Of a stretch of 64,000 nt of DNA, positions 36,868-45,789 are shown piece by piece. The translations under genes were made by a program, and so were the position numbers. Within the stretch, counting starts at the first letter, position 1. Each line of letters starts with the position of its first letter. The stretch covers positions 62,001 through 126,000 of the forward strand of contig NZ_CANMSK010000006.1 in the NCBI RefSeq assembly GCF_947500655.1. Direction: 5' to 3'. This DNA comes from an uncultured Psychrosphaera sp. (GTDB lineage: Bacteria > Pseudomonadota > Gammaproteobacteria > Enterobacterales > Alteromonadaceae). The notes under the pieces were generated by a model that saw only the letters and a program-made list of their open reading frames with translations, searched no databases and was not told the DNA's origin.

Positions 36868-37019
36868 CCGAGCTAATACGTTTACGTTTTATCACCTAAC
36901 TTTATTTGCGTTTACCGCAAAGAATACGGTGGATTAGCCGTAGTCATTTCAATGTTTGAAATGTACTGCCAGGGTCACAATAGAAATGTTGCTTGGCCTC
37001 CCACATTTGGAAAGGTGTT
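36868..37019 (+). ncRNA. Candidate molybdenum-cofactor (Moco) riboswitch
   Basis: The moaA leader contains an ordered set of stems: GCTAAT (36872) with ATTAGC (36933); TTTGCG/CGCAAA (36905-36921); CATTTCAA/TTGAAATG (36945-36963); and GCCA (36968) with TGGC (36994) enclosing CAA/TTG. Conserved-looking single strands CTCCGAGC, GCCAGGGTCAC and TTGGCCTCCCAC recall the Moco RNA motif, known upstream of moaA in gammaproteobacteria. The last part can pair with the AAAGG ribosome site. Identification is by memory of the motif, not by covariance search. Confidence 0.72.
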
Positions 37020-37991
37020 ATGTTACAAGATAATTACGGCCGTAAATTTGAATATTTGCGGTTATCCATCACTGATGTCTGCAATTTTAGTTGCGACTAT
37101 TGCCTGCCAGACGGTTACGACTGTTCTGGGGCACGCGACTTCCTGTCTCTGTCAGAAATCAAAACCTTAGTCACCGCCTTTGCCAAACTAGGTATGAAGA
37201 AAATTCGTATCACAGGTGGTGAGCCAGGCTTACGCAAAGACTTAGTTGACGTTATTCGTATCTGTAATAATACCCAAGGCATAGAGCAAATTGCTCTTAC
37301 CACCAATGGTTTTAATCTCGAAAATAACATAGAGCAATGGGTTGAGGCTGGACTAACGCATTTAAATGTTAGTGCCGACAGTTTAGATCCTAGGTTATTT
37401 CAAGCCATTACAGGCCATCAAAATTTAGAGTCTATTTTACGTGGAGTCGACAAAGCAATATCTTTAGGCTTATCCAACGTTAAGCTTAATGCGGTTTTGC
37501 TTAAAACATTCAACTTAGATCAAATCGACCAGTACTTATCTTGGATTAAAAATAAGTCCGTCACGGTACGTTTTATTGAGCTAATGGAAACCGGTGATAA
37601 CAAAGACTACTTTGCCACCAACCATGTATCTGGCGAATATATAAAACAAGATTTATTAGCCAAAGGTTGGACTCAAGTTATTAAAGGCAAATTAGCAGGC
37701 CCAGCTCAAGAGTTTTGCCATCCTGATTATCAAGGCCGATTTGGTTTGATCATGCCGTACAGCACTGACTTTTGTAAAACCTGTAACCGTTTACGCATTG
37801 CCTCTAATGGCAAATTACACTTATGTTTGTTTGCCGAACAAGGAATAGATTTAAGACCATACTTAACCGAAGATGGCGTTGAGCAAACTTGTGATGCGTT
37901 ATTAGCGGCCATGACCAATAAAGAAGTAGGCCACGAATTAGCTAAAAACTTCACAGGCGCAACCACCCATTTAGCTATGCTTGGTGGATAA
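37020..37991 (+). CDS. moaA: GTP 3',8-cyclase (radical SAM)
   Basis: First enzyme of molybdenum cofactor synthesis, converting GTP to 3',8-cyclo-GTP; 323 residues from the ATG at 37020, which has AAAGG six bases upstream (a TTG at 36993 would add nine residues inside the leader RNA). The radical-SAM cluster motif is CNFSCDYC (CX3CX2C), followed by TGGEPGLRKDL. The C-terminal cluster motif uses CKTCNRLR and a later LCLF Cys. It ends in Gly-Gly, as required for activation by MoaC in other species. Confidence 0.95.
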   Translation: MLQDNYGRKFEYLRLSITDVCNFSCDYCLPDGYDCSGARDFLSLSEIKTLVTAFAKLGMKKIRITGGEPGLRKDLVDVIRICNNTQGIEQIALTTNGFNLENNIEQWVEAGLTHLNVSADSLDPRLFQAITGHQNLESILRGVDKAISLGLSNVKLNAVLLKTFNLDQIDQYLSWIKNKSVTVRFIELMETGDNKDYFATNHVSGEYIKQDLLAKGWTQVIKGKLAGPAQEFCHPDYQGRFGLIMPYSTDFCKTCNRLRIASNGKLHLCLFAEQGIDLRPYLTEDGVEQTCDALLAAMTNKEVGHELAKNFTGATTHLAMLGG

Positions 37992-38031
37992 AAGTAGTAA
38001 ATGAAATAGAAAGTTAGAAAAGGTGAAAGAT

Positions 38032-38631
38032 ATGAGTGAAAGCACAAAAAACATAAGACCATTTGTAGGCTTAGTGCTGGCTGCTGGCTACTCTTCACGA
38101 ATGGGACAAGACAAAGCACAATTAAAACTTAATGGTGAAACCTTATTACAGCGTAATATTACATTATTGCAAGACATAGGTGCGGCAGATGTTTTTGTTA
38201 ACCGTAATGATTTTACCGAAGGTTCTTTACCAGACATTTATCCGGATCATGGACCATTAAGTGGTATCCATAGTGCTTTGTTTGAAAGTAAAGAATCTTG
38301 CTTGAGCGTTCCTATTTTAGTACTGCCAATTGATATGCCATTATTGTCAGAAGAACTGTTGATTTGTTTAGTTGAAGCAGGGTTAACCATGAATAGTGCA
38401 GTGTATTATATGGACCATCCATTACCTGTATTTATTCCTAATACCAGTATGGCCAGAGAGTATTTAGAAACCATTTTATCAGATGTATCTGTAGCCAAAC
38501 CAAGTCGTTCTGTGCAACGTTTTTTAAAGTGTATTAACGCGATCCCATTGAGTACGTCAGAGAACGATAAGTTAATAAACACCAACACTCCAGAGCAGTG
38601 GCATGAATTAGTAAACAGCTATAAGTTGTAA
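38032..38631 (+). CDS. mobA: Molybdenum cofactor guanylyltransferase (MobA-like)
   Basis: A 199-residue nucleotidyltransferase that attaches GMP to molybdopterin for DMSO-reductase family enzymes. The GTP-binding start LVLAAGYSSRMGQDKAQL and the later DIYPDHGPLSGIHSAL and LPIDMPLL (metal Asp) motifs are clear. The ATG at 38032 has AAGGTG upstream; a GTG at 38023 would add three residues. The sequence also resembles MocA (cytidylyltransferase), so the nucleotide specificity is inferred from context. Confidence 0.82.
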   Translation: MSESTKNIRPFVGLVLAAGYSSRMGQDKAQLKLNGETLLQRNITLLQDIGAADVFVNRNDFTEGSLPDIYPDHGPLSGIHSALFESKESCLSVPILVLPIDMPLLSEELLICLVEAGLTMNSAVYYMDHPLPVFIPNTSMAREYLETILSDVSVAKPSRSVQRFLKCINAIPLSTSENDKLINTNTPEQWHELVNSYKL

Positions 38632-38687
38632 GTATTTGAACACACATTTTTAATAGTAATAGTCATTAATTAGTAACAGGTAACAAG

Positions 38688-39224
38688 ATGTCATCAAAAC
38701 CAACAGTGCCTTTTTTGCCACTAAACATTGCAGTATTAACCGTTTCTGACACCAGAGATGAATCAACAGACACATCAGGTGCTCACTTAGTCGAGGCTTT
38801 GAAAAAATCAGGTCATGTACTTACTGACAAAAAAATAGTTATCGATGATATTTATCAAATGCGTGCAGTCGTTTCTAACTGGATTGCCAGTACCAATATT
38901 CAAGTGGTACTAATTACTGGCGGAACAGGTTTTACCAAACGTGATTCTACTCCAGAAGCTATGCTGCCAATGTTTGACAAAGTTGTTGATGGATTTGGTG
39001 AATTATTTAGACATGTGTCTTATCAAGAGATTGGTACTTCCACTATTCAATCTCGTGCGGTTGCAGGTTTAGCCAATGAGACGATTATATTTTGTATGCC
39101 TGGGTCAACGGGCGCATGTAAAACTGCTTGGGGTATTATTGAGTCTCAACTGGATTCATCACACCGCCCTTGTAACTTTGTGGGTCAGTTAAAGTCAGCC
39201 ACTACAAATTGTTCGACGTCATAA
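38688..39224 (+). CDS. moaB: Molybdenum cofactor biosynthesis protein B
   Basis: A 178-residue MogA/MoaB-fold protein, probably the molybdopterin adenylyltransferase or its paralogue. Conserved LNIAVLTVSDTRDESTDTSG, ITGGTGFTKRDSTPEA (the MPT-binding loop) and FCMPGSTGACKTAW are all intact. It lies between mobA and moaC in the cofactor run and begins at an ATG with AGGTAAC upstream. Whether MogA also exists elsewhere cannot be seen. Confidence 0.93.
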   Translation: MSSKPTVPFLPLNIAVLTVSDTRDESTDTSGAHLVEALKKSGHVLTDKKIVIDDIYQMRAVVSNWIASTNIQVVLITGGTGFTKRDSTPEAMLPMFDKVVDGFGELFRHVSYQEIGTSTIQSRAVAGLANETIIFCMPGSTGACKTAWGIIESQLDSSHRPCNFVGQLKSATTNCSTS

Positions 39225-39233
39225 GGACAAGCT

Positions 39234-39749
39234 ATGACTAAATTAACTCATGTAGATCAAAGCGGCCAAGCCAATATGGTTGACGTTACTGACAAGACTC
39301 CAACGGTAAGAACTGCAATTGCGGAAGGTTATATTCTAATGTCAGCAGCGACCATTGAGGAAGTGCTCAATCATACAAACAAAAAAGGTGATGTGATCAC
39401 CACAGCCAAAATAGCCGGTATTCAAGCTGCTAAAAAATGCGCCGACCTTATTCCGTTATGTCATCCACTGGCTTTATCTAAAGTGGATGTGGATTTTGAA
39501 ATACAGCCAGAACACAACCGAATTCGTGTACAAGCCATGTGTAAATTAACAGGCCGTACTGGTGTAGAAATGGAAGCATTAACTGCGGTAAGTGTTGCAG
39601 CATTAACCTTATTTGATATGTGTAAGGCTGCTGATCCTTATATGGAAATTCAAGGCATTAAAGTGTTAGAAAAACTAGGTGGTAAAACAGGCCATTGGCA
39701 ACATGACCGTAATACCAATAACCACGACAATTTAGATACCCCATTATGA
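39234..39749 (+). CDS. moaC: Cyclic pyranopterin monophosphate synthase
   Basis: Second enzyme of cofactor synthesis, converting cyclo-GTP to cPMP; 171 residues, against about 160 in E. coli. KIAGIQAAKKCADLIPLCHPL, GRTGVEMEALTAVSVAALTLFDMCKA and the active-site Lys in ADPYMEIQGIKVLEK are typical. Start is preceded by AAGGACAAG. The stop overlaps the moaD ATG by four bases (ATGA). Confidence 0.95.
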   Translation: MTKLTHVDQSGQANMVDVTDKTPTVRTAIAEGYILMSAATIEEVLNHTNKKGDVITTAKIAGIQAAKKCADLIPLCHPLALSKVDVDFEIQPEHNRIRVQAMCKLTGRTGVEMEALTAVSVAALTLFDMCKAADPYMEIQGIKVLEKLGGKTGHWQHDRNTNNHDNLDTPL

Positions 39750-40012
39750 TAAAAGTCTTATTTTTCGCTCAACTTAGAGAATCTTTAAACTGCGACGAGT
39801 TAACTATTAACCTATCAAGTGATCAAGCTTTTCAATCAGTTAAGACATTAGAGCAATTACGAGAGCAGTTAGCCAAAACAGATGAAAACTGGCAATCTAG
39901 CTTAGCAAACGGCAAGTTATTAATGGCCGTTAACCAAACCATTGTTGATGGTAGCCAAGTGCTAAAAGATGGAGATGAAGTTGCCTTTTTCCCTCCAGTT
40001 ACGGGTGGGTAA
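39746..40012 (+). CDS. moaD: Molybdopterin synthase small subunit
   Basis: A beta-grasp, ubiquitin-like sulfur carrier of 88 residues that ends in the essential Gly-Gly (PPVTGG). MoeB adenylates this end, and the thiocarboxylate feeds MoaE. The N-terminus IKVLFFAQLRESL and the DEVAFFPPVTGG tail are family hallmarks. Translationally coupled to moaC by a 4-base overlap; moaE follows after 7 bp. Confidence 0.95.
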   Translation: MIKVLFFAQLRESLNCDELTINLSSDQAFQSVKTLEQLREQLAKTDENWQSSLANGKLLMAVNQTIVDGSQVLKDGDEVAFFPPVTGG

Positions 40013-40019
40013 TAAATAA

Positions 40020-40496
40020 ATGGATGAAATGATCTCAGTACAAACTCAAGATTTTGATATGGCTGCAGAATACCAAGCCCTACTTACTAACTCCGACGGC
40101 ACTAGTAATAGCAATGACGGTGCGGTTGTTACTTTTGTCGGTTTAGTACGAGATTATAATCAAGGTAATTATGTTGAAGGGCTCACCTTAGAACATTATC
40201 CTGGCATGACAGAAAAAGCGTTAGAAGGTATTGTTCTACAAGCAAAACAACGTTGGCCATTAGGAAAAGTACGAGTCATACATAGAATTGGTAAGCTCGC
40301 ATTGTCTGATCAAATTGTATTTGTTGGTGTCACCAGTAAACACCGTGAAGCAGCTTTTGAAGCAACACAATTTATTATGGATTACCTAAAAAATGACGCG
40401 CCATTTTGGAAAAAAGAAGTCACTAATATTGGCGAACGTTGGGTAGAAGCCGAAGATAAAGATGTGAAAGCACAACAACGATGGGATAAACTTTAA
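40020..40496 (+). CDS. moaE: Molybdopterin synthase catalytic subunit
   Basis: A 158-residue subunit that joins with MoaD to insert two sulfurs into cPMP. The family motifs are VTFVGLVRDYNQGNYVEGLTLEHYPGMTE, RVIHRIGKLALSD and FIMDYLKNDAPFWKKE, which includes the catalytic Lys residues. Last gene of the cofactor run. No clear terminator follows; the next gene is 335 bp away under iron-type control. Confidence 0.95.
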   Translation: MDEMISVQTQDFDMAAEYQALLTNSDGTSNSNDGAVVTFVGLVRDYNQGNYVEGLTLEHYPGMTEKALEGIVLQAKQRWPLGKVRVIHRIGKLALSDQIVFVGVTSKHREAAFEATQFIMDYLKNDAPFWKKEVTNIGERWVEAEDKDVKAQQRWDKL

Positions 40497-40751
40497 GCTT
40501 TAAAATGACAAAATTTACGATCTTACTTACAACTTAACTTTCCCCCCCAAAAAAAATTGTGGCGAATGCATTCTTATAACTTACTACATCCCCCTGAAAC
40601 TAATTTCAATAAAACAATTCAGAAAAAACTAGAAAAATCATAATTTTAACTTTCACCTTAGCTTTAATCTGCAGAGGAAGCTGCAAACAACCACTTTCAA
40701 TTTTCTATTCATTGCATAAGTTAGAATAAATTATAAAAACAATTACTTGCC

Positions 40752-40770
40752 AATGAGAATGATTATCATC
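40752..40770 (+). promoter_or_regulatory. Fur-box-like site 1
   Basis: AATGAGAATGATTATCATC is an imperfect palindrome matching the repeated hexamer form of the Fur consensus, with the GAATGATTATC core. It lies about 60 bp upstream of the porin ATG. Confidence 0.78.
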
Positions 40771-40787
40771 TAATATGTAAACACCTA

Positions 40788-40812
40788 AATGATAATTATT
40801 TTTATTATCATT
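40788..40812 (+). promoter_or_regulatory. Fur-box-like site 2
   Basis: The 19-mer GATAATTATTTTTATTATC at 40791-40809 matches the Fur consensus in 15 of 19 positions. It is part of a 25-bp inverted repeat with perfect AATGATAAT/ATTATCATT arms. It sits 20 bp before the ATG, where bound repressor would block transcription. Confidence 0.75.
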
Positions 40813-40831
40813 AAATTATAAAACTTTTTAT

Positions 40832-42184
40832 ATGAAACCTAACATGAAAAATATCACCTCATTTATTACTGTTGCTCTAGTCGGTCATCTTTCTTTTTTT
40901 CAGTCAGTGTCTGCTAATACCGCAGAACAAGATACAGAATCGCTTGCTCAAAAATTGAAAGAGCTAGAACGTAAAGTTGAGTTACTTTCTACAAAAACAG
41001 TTACGGCTCAAACATTAAGCCAAAAGCAAGATAAAAACTGGCAGATTATATCTTATGGCAGCATTGCTTACAGTAACACCCCTGTATTTCGTAATATTCA
41101 AGACACTGACGCTGAAAATAAAGGCACAGTTGACCTTGAACGTGTTGTATTAGAGTTAAAATATCAACCATCTGATAAATGGCAAATTGAAACTGAAATT
41201 GAATTTGAACACGGCGGAACAGGCACAGCTTTAGAATATGATGGCTTTGAAGAGTTTGGTGAGTTTGAAACTGAAATTGAAGCTGGCGGTGAAGTCCTAG
41301 TTGAAAAAATAGAATTCAAATACACACACAACGACAATGTGAGCGTTAAATTTGGTCACATTGCGGTTCCGGTTGGATTAGGTACTGACTTTCATAAACC
41401 TGACCAGTATTTAACTACTCAACGTCATTGGAGTGAAGCGACTCTTATTCCACAAACATGGCACGAAACAGGTGTTAACTTGTTAGCCAATTGGAAAAAC
41501 TTCCATTTACAAAGCTTAATAACCACAGGCTTAAACTCTGAATACTTTAGAACTTATAATTGGATTGCCAGTGGTCACCAACAGCGCTTTGAAACTAACA
41601 ATGCCAACGATTTAGCGTTAACTATTCGTCTTGATTACGGCGACATAAAAAAAGAAAGTGGTATTGGCTTTAGTTATTACTCTAGTAATACGTCTGGTAA
41701 CCGTCATAACGATAATAATGTTTCTGCCGATGGTCATGTATCTATTTGGGGTTTACATGGCGTATGGCGCAGTAATGACGTTATTGTTAAAGCCCAATAC
41801 TTATTAGGTAATTTAGAAGACAGTGAGTTAATCACTCAAGCAAATAAAACAACGGCTGGCTTACAACCGGGTAACTTTGCTTTAATTGGTAGTGAAGCCC
41901 ACGCCGGATTTATTGAAGCAGGCTTTCACGTTAACGACTTACTCAATATAACCAACCCAACCACATTATTTGTTGCTTACAGTTTTGCCAATCCAGTAAA
42001 AGAAGCAGAAAGCTCAACTCCAACAGACCGATTCGACACATCAGAAATCGCATTTGGCATTAACTACACGCCTGTTAAAAACATCGTAATTAAGAGCCAG
42101 TTTGCTATTCAGCAATATGCCGTTGAAGCCATAGATGACACAAGTTCATTTGGTATTTCAGTCGGCTATCAGTTCTCTATTTAG
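40832..42184 (+). CDS. Outer-membrane porin-like protein of the imelysin operon
   Basis: A 450-residue exported protein. The signal peptide ends near SVSA (about residue 27). A short coiled coil follows (DTESLAQKLKELERKVELL), as in trimeric porins and OprP-like proteins, then a long series of amphipathic beta strands and a C-terminal aromatic end (VGYQFSI). First gene after two Fur-like sites and 43 bp before the imelysin gene, so it is probably the outer-membrane component of an iron-related uptake system. The exact porin family was not recognised. Confidence 0.75.
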   Translation: MKPNMKNITSFITVALVGHLSFFQSVSANTAEQDTESLAQKLKELERKVELLSTKTVTAQTLSQKQDKNWQIISYGSIAYSNTPVFRNIQDTDAENKGTVDLERVVLELKYQPSDKWQIETEIEFEHGGTGTALEYDGFEEFGEFETEIEAGGEVLVEKIEFKYTHNDNVSVKFGHIAVPVGLGTDFHKPDQYLTTQRHWSEATLIPQTWHETGVNLLANWKNFHLQSLITTGLNSEYFRTYNWIASGHQQRFETNNANDLALTIRLDYGDIKKESGIGFSYYSSNTSGNRHNDNNVSADGHVSIWGLHGVWRSNDVIVKAQYLLGNLEDSELITQANKTTAGLQPGNFALIGSEAHAGFIEAGFHVNDLLNITNPTTLFVAYSFANPVKEAESSTPTDRFDTSEIAFGINYTPVKNIVIKSQFAIQQYAVEAIDDTSSFGISVGYQFSI

Positions 42185-42227
42185 TTTTACATTTAACCAA
42201 TTTATTTAATTTTAAGGAAAGAAAATT

Positions 42228-43355
42228 ATGTTCAAGAAGTCATGTTTATCAATTTTAGTTTCAGTTACTTTATTATCAGCCTGTGGTTCAGATAATGATG
42301 ACGACAATACGTCGTTTGATTTTGATGCAACACCAATGATCACCAACTTAACGGAAGACGTCATTGTTGCAGGTTATGTTGATTTAAATACCAAAGCTGA
42401 AGCATTTGTTGCTGCAATAACGACATTATCAACCGATAAAACAGAAGCTAACTTAGCTGCTGCACAGCAAGCATGGAAAGATGTGAGACAACCTTGGGAA
42501 CAAGGCGAGTCTCATATATTTGGTCCTGTAGATTCGTTATCTATTGATCCACATCTAGATAGCTGGCCTCTAAATACCAGTGATTTAGAAAGTCTTTTGA
42601 GTACTCAAGATAGCTTTACTGCTGATGGTGTACGTAATTCAAATGATGATGTTCAAGGTTTCCATACGATGGAATTTTTGTTATTTGGTGATGGTGTAGA
42701 AGATAACACTAAAGCCATTACTGAAATGACAGATTTGGAAATTGAATATTTAAGCGCCACTGCAGAAGTATTTAACGGTTACACACAAGATTTAGAAGAT
42801 GCTTGGTTAGTAGCAAGTGACGCGAATAACGACAGTTCAGAGGCCTATAAAGACTACTTATTAGAAACCGACAACGAAATATATTCATCACAAGTGGGTG
42901 TAATAGAAGAGTTAATTAATGGCTTAATTGGCATTGTGGACGAGGTAGGTAACGGTAAGATCTCTGACCCATTTGGGGCTGATATCGACAGTACTGATAC
43001 GTCATTGGTTGAGTCTCAATATAGCTGGAATTCACTTGCAGATTTCACTGATAACATTACCGGTGTTCAAAATGTATATCGTGGTGAGTTTGATGGTGAA
43101 GCAGACGCTGCGGGTATTATTGACTTTGTAGACGCTGCTGACTCTGAGTTAGCAACCCGCGTTGACGAAGAAATTGCGACAGCAATAGCTAACATAGAAG
43201 CAATTGCAGGATCTGACGACTTACCGTTTAGACAAGCAATCAACGACGCGGATGCACGCGTACGTATTCAAACAGCAATCGACTCATTAAGCGTATTACA
43301 AACATCTTTAGAGAACGATGTATTGCTACTATTAAATGAGTGGAACGTTCAATAG
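42228..43355 (+). CDS. Imelysin family lipoprotein (iron-regulated, M75-like)
   Basis: A 375-residue lipoprotein: lipobox LLSACGS puts the lipidated Cys at about residue 19. The imelysin (peptidase M75) fold is indicated by the GxHxxE motif in QGFHTMEFLLFG (about 143) and a matching W-x-x-x-R-x-x-W-E region (AWKDVRQPWEQGESHIFGP). Family members such as IrpA and EfeO-like proteins are periplasmic iron-uptake components and generally lack protease activity. Fur-type sites upstream of the operon support an iron role. Confidence 0.88.
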   Translation: MFKKSCLSILVSVTLLSACGSDNDDDNTSFDFDATPMITNLTEDVIVAGYVDLNTKAEAFVAAITTLSTDKTEANLAAAQQAWKDVRQPWEQGESHIFGPVDSLSIDPHLDSWPLNTSDLESLLSTQDSFTADGVRNSNDDVQGFHTMEFLLFGDGVEDNTKAITEMTDLEIEYLSATAEVFNGYTQDLEDAWLVASDANNDSSEAYKDYLLETDNEIYSSQVGVIEELINGLIGIVDEVGNGKISDPFGADIDSTDTSLVESQYSWNSLADFTDNITGVQNVYRGEFDGEADAAGIIDFVDAADSELATRVDEEIATAIANIEAIAGSDDLPFRQAINDADARVRIQTAIDSLSVLQTSLENDVLLLLNEWNVQ

Positions 43356-43371
43356 TTTTAATAAAAAATAT

Positions 43372-43397
43372 AAAAGGCTCTTATTAAAGGGCCTTTT
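43372..43397 (+). terminator. Hairpin between the imelysin and di-haem genes
   Basis: Stem AAAAGGCTC/GGGCCTTTT with one G-U pair and an 8-base loop, followed by a T-rich run. It may reduce expression of the downstream di-haem gene relative to the first two. Confidence 0.7.
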
Positions 43398-43448
43398 ACT
43401 TTTTATAAGTGTTGATTAATAATCATATTAAATGGAATAGAATAAATT

Positions 43449-45035
43449 ATGCCTGTTAGCAATTTACGTCTTATTGCCGTCTCAGCTTTACTCAGTCAAA
43501 TCATTATTGGCTGTGACTCAGATGATAATTCAAGCAAATACCCAGATTACGCCTTAGTAGAAAAATTAGGCGATACTGCAACCGCTGAGAACGCAAGTGA
43601 GTCTGGTCATGGATTTTCTACTCCAATCCCAACATTAACCGACGATGAACTAGCACAACATTTAACGGGTGACGCTCATTTTGAAACAGCGTTCACCACT
43701 GCACCAAATACTGAACATCCAGAGCTAGATGGTTTAGGTCCAGTTTTTAACAATCAAGATTGTAATTCTTGCCATCAAAGAGATGGTCGCCCTTCCACTG
43801 TTACCTTATCCACTGATCAAGACAGAGTTTTATTAAGTAGTAGCGCTGGCATATTTTTACGCATGAGCATAGAAGATGGCTTATGTGATTATCCAGATGC
43901 TGACAATGATTACTGCAATAACGTTGGAGTGGATGGATTTGGTACTCAGTTATTTCACCGTGGTGTATTAAAGGCTCGTGACGACTGGGAAGAAAACCCA
44001 TTTATTGGCCAAGCTAATGTGTACTTGTCTTATGAAAGTTCAACGTTCACTTATCCTGACGGAAGTAGTGTTGAATTAAAAAAACCGCTATTTGATATTG
44101 AAATTCCATATGATGTTGAAGCTGACGAACAAAGCAATAGCTCAATTATGCAAGACAACGTGCGTTTCAGCCCAAGAAACGGCATGCCTGTTTTCGGTTT
44201 AGGTTTACTAGAATTAATACCAGAAAAAGATATTCTCGCCTTAGAAGATAGTACTGATGAAAATGCTGATGGCATATCTGGCAGAGCCAACTGGGTGTTT
44301 GATCCAATAAAAGCAAGAGACGGTGATGACACACCTATTTCATTAGGTCGTTTTGGTTGGAAAGCCAGTACGCCAAGCGTACGAGTTCAGTCCCTTGGCG
44401 CATTACGTGGCGATATGGGTATCACCAACCCTTTATTTCCAGATGAAAGCATAGCCAACACAGCCTTGCATGAAAGCTATTTAACCAGAACGAACAATGA
44501 AGACACTGGTTCAGATATTTATGGCGAGCCAGAAGCCAGCCAAAGCTTTTCTGACGATGTAGTGTTTTACGCTGAAACTTTAGCGGTGCCAGCAAGACGT
44601 AACATTGATGATGAAGATGTATTAACCGGCAGTATTTTATTTGAGCAAACACAATGTACGGCATGTCATACACCATCATTTACTACAGCAACTGGTGAAT
44701 TAAGCATTGGCGGAAAAGATGCTCCAGAGGCATTAAAAGGTCAGAAAATTTATCCTTTCACAGATATGTTATTGCATAATATGGGTGACGAATTAGCCGA
44801 TAACCGACGCGACTTTATGGCAGACGGTTTTGAGTGGAAAACCAGACCATTATGGGGAATAGGTTTAACTAAAACGGTAAACCCAGCGGCTGGATTTTTA
44901 CATGATGGACGAGCCGATACAGTTGAAGAAGCAATACTCTGGCACGGTGGCGAAGCCGCTAACAGCCGCACATTATTTGCTAGCCTGTCAGAAGTTGAAC
45001 GAGAGCAACTAGTTAGCTTTGTAATGTCGCTATAA
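43449..45035 (+). CDS. Di-haem oxidoreductase-like lipoprotein (DUF1111)
   Basis: A 528-residue exported protein. A lipobox-like IIIGCDS gives a probable lipidated Cys at about residue 22. Two c-type haem sites are present, CNSCH (about residue 102) and CTACH (about 400), together with GPVFNNQDCNSCH and the late FLHDGRADTVEEAILWHGGEA motif of DUF1111 (related to di-haem peroxidases of the MauG type). DUF1111 genes recur next to imelysin genes; a redox step on iron is plausible but unproven. Ends in an intrinsic terminator. Confidence 0.88.
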   Translation: MPVSNLRLIAVSALLSQIIIGCDSDDNSSKYPDYALVEKLGDTATAENASESGHGFSTPIPTLTDDELAQHLTGDAHFETAFTTAPNTEHPELDGLGPVFNNQDCNSCHQRDGRPSTVTLSTDQDRVLLSSSAGIFLRMSIEDGLCDYPDADNDYCNNVGVDGFGTQLFHRGVLKARDDWEENPFIGQANVYLSYESSTFTYPDGSSVELKKPLFDIEIPYDVEADEQSNSSIMQDNVRFSPRNGMPVFGLGLLELIPEKDILALEDSTDENADGISGRANWVFDPIKARDGDDTPISLGRFGWKASTPSVRVQSLGALRGDMGITNPLFPDESIANTALHESYLTRTNNEDTGSDIYGEPEASQSFSDDVVFYAETLAVPARRNIDDEDVLTGSILFEQTQCTACHTPSFTTATGELSIGGKDAPEALKGQKIYPFTDMLLHNMGDELADNRRDFMADGFEWKTRPLWGIGLTKTVNPAAGFLHDGRADTVEEAILWHGGEAANSRTLFASLSEVEREQLVSFVMSL

Positions 45036-45058
45036 TTTACTTTTTATCTTTGATCACT

Positions 45059-45084
45059 AAAAAACAGCCTGTCGGCTGTTTTTT
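45059..45084 (+). terminator. Terminator of the imelysin operon
   Basis: Stem AAAAAACAGCC/GGCTGTTTTTT with loop TGTC and a long T-run. It lies about 25 bp past the di-haem gene and can serve the converging argO gene too. Confidence 0.9.
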
Positions 45085-45113
45085 TTATTTATAAAGAGTA
45101 AACACTATAACCG

Positions 45114-45746
45114 TTAGCTTTGACTCAACGTCGTCACTAAAGAATCAACCAAGGTATATGCAACCACAAACATGATCATACCAACTATTATATCTATTGT
45201 TTGTTGTACTTTAGAACGACTTAACCAAGGTGCCAATTTAGCTGCCGCAATTGCTAACGCATAAAACCAGAGTACTGACGCGAGTATAGTTCCAACAGCA
45301 AACGCAACTCTGTCTTCCCCTTCAAACGTACCGCCAACACTACCTAAAATAATAATGGTATCTAAATATACGTGAGGATTTAATAAAGTAACCGCAAATG
45401 TTGTTACGATTATCATCTTTCTGCTCGGTCTTTTATCAACAGACTCCACACGATGATATTGATTACGTAAAGCAGATCTGAACGACATTCCACCATAAAT
45501 CAATAAGAACAAAATACCACCTATGGTAATAAACAACATTAATAACTCATTGCTAGAGATAAGTTTACCACCACCAAAAATACCAATACTTATTAATAAC
45601 ACGTCACAAATAATACAAATTGTAGCTGCTAAAATATGATGATTACGCTTAATACCTTGGTTTAAAATAAATGAGTTCTGTGCGCCAATAGGAATGATCA
45701 TTCCTGCGCCTAAAATCAAACCTTTCAATAATGCCGCTGTTACCAT
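45114..45746 (-). CDS. argO: LysE/ArgO family amino-acid exporter
   Basis: A 210-residue inner-membrane protein with about six helices. LILGAGMIIPIGAQNSFILNQGI and the VTLLNPHVYLDTIIILGSVGG motif (NPHVYLDT) are strong matches to E. coli ArgO, the arginine exporter. Lysine export is the alternative. The usual LysR-type regulator ArgP is not adjacent. It is 43 bp downstream of the Na+/H+ antiporter gene on the same strand, so co-transcription is possible. Confidence 0.85.
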   Translation of the reverse strand: MVTAALLKGLILGAGMIIPIGAQNSFILNQGIKRNHHILAATICIICDVLLISIGIFGGGKLISSNELLMLFITIGGILFLLIYGGMSFRSALRNQYHRVESVDKRPSRKMIIVTTFAVTLLNPHVYLDTIIILGSVGGTFEGEDRVAFAVGTILASVLWFYALAIAAAKLAPWLSRSKVQQTIDIIVGMIMFVVAYTLVDSLVTTLSQS

Positions 45747-45789
45747 TTATCTCTCTCTAAATTTATTTCTATTTCTGTATGAATAATTA

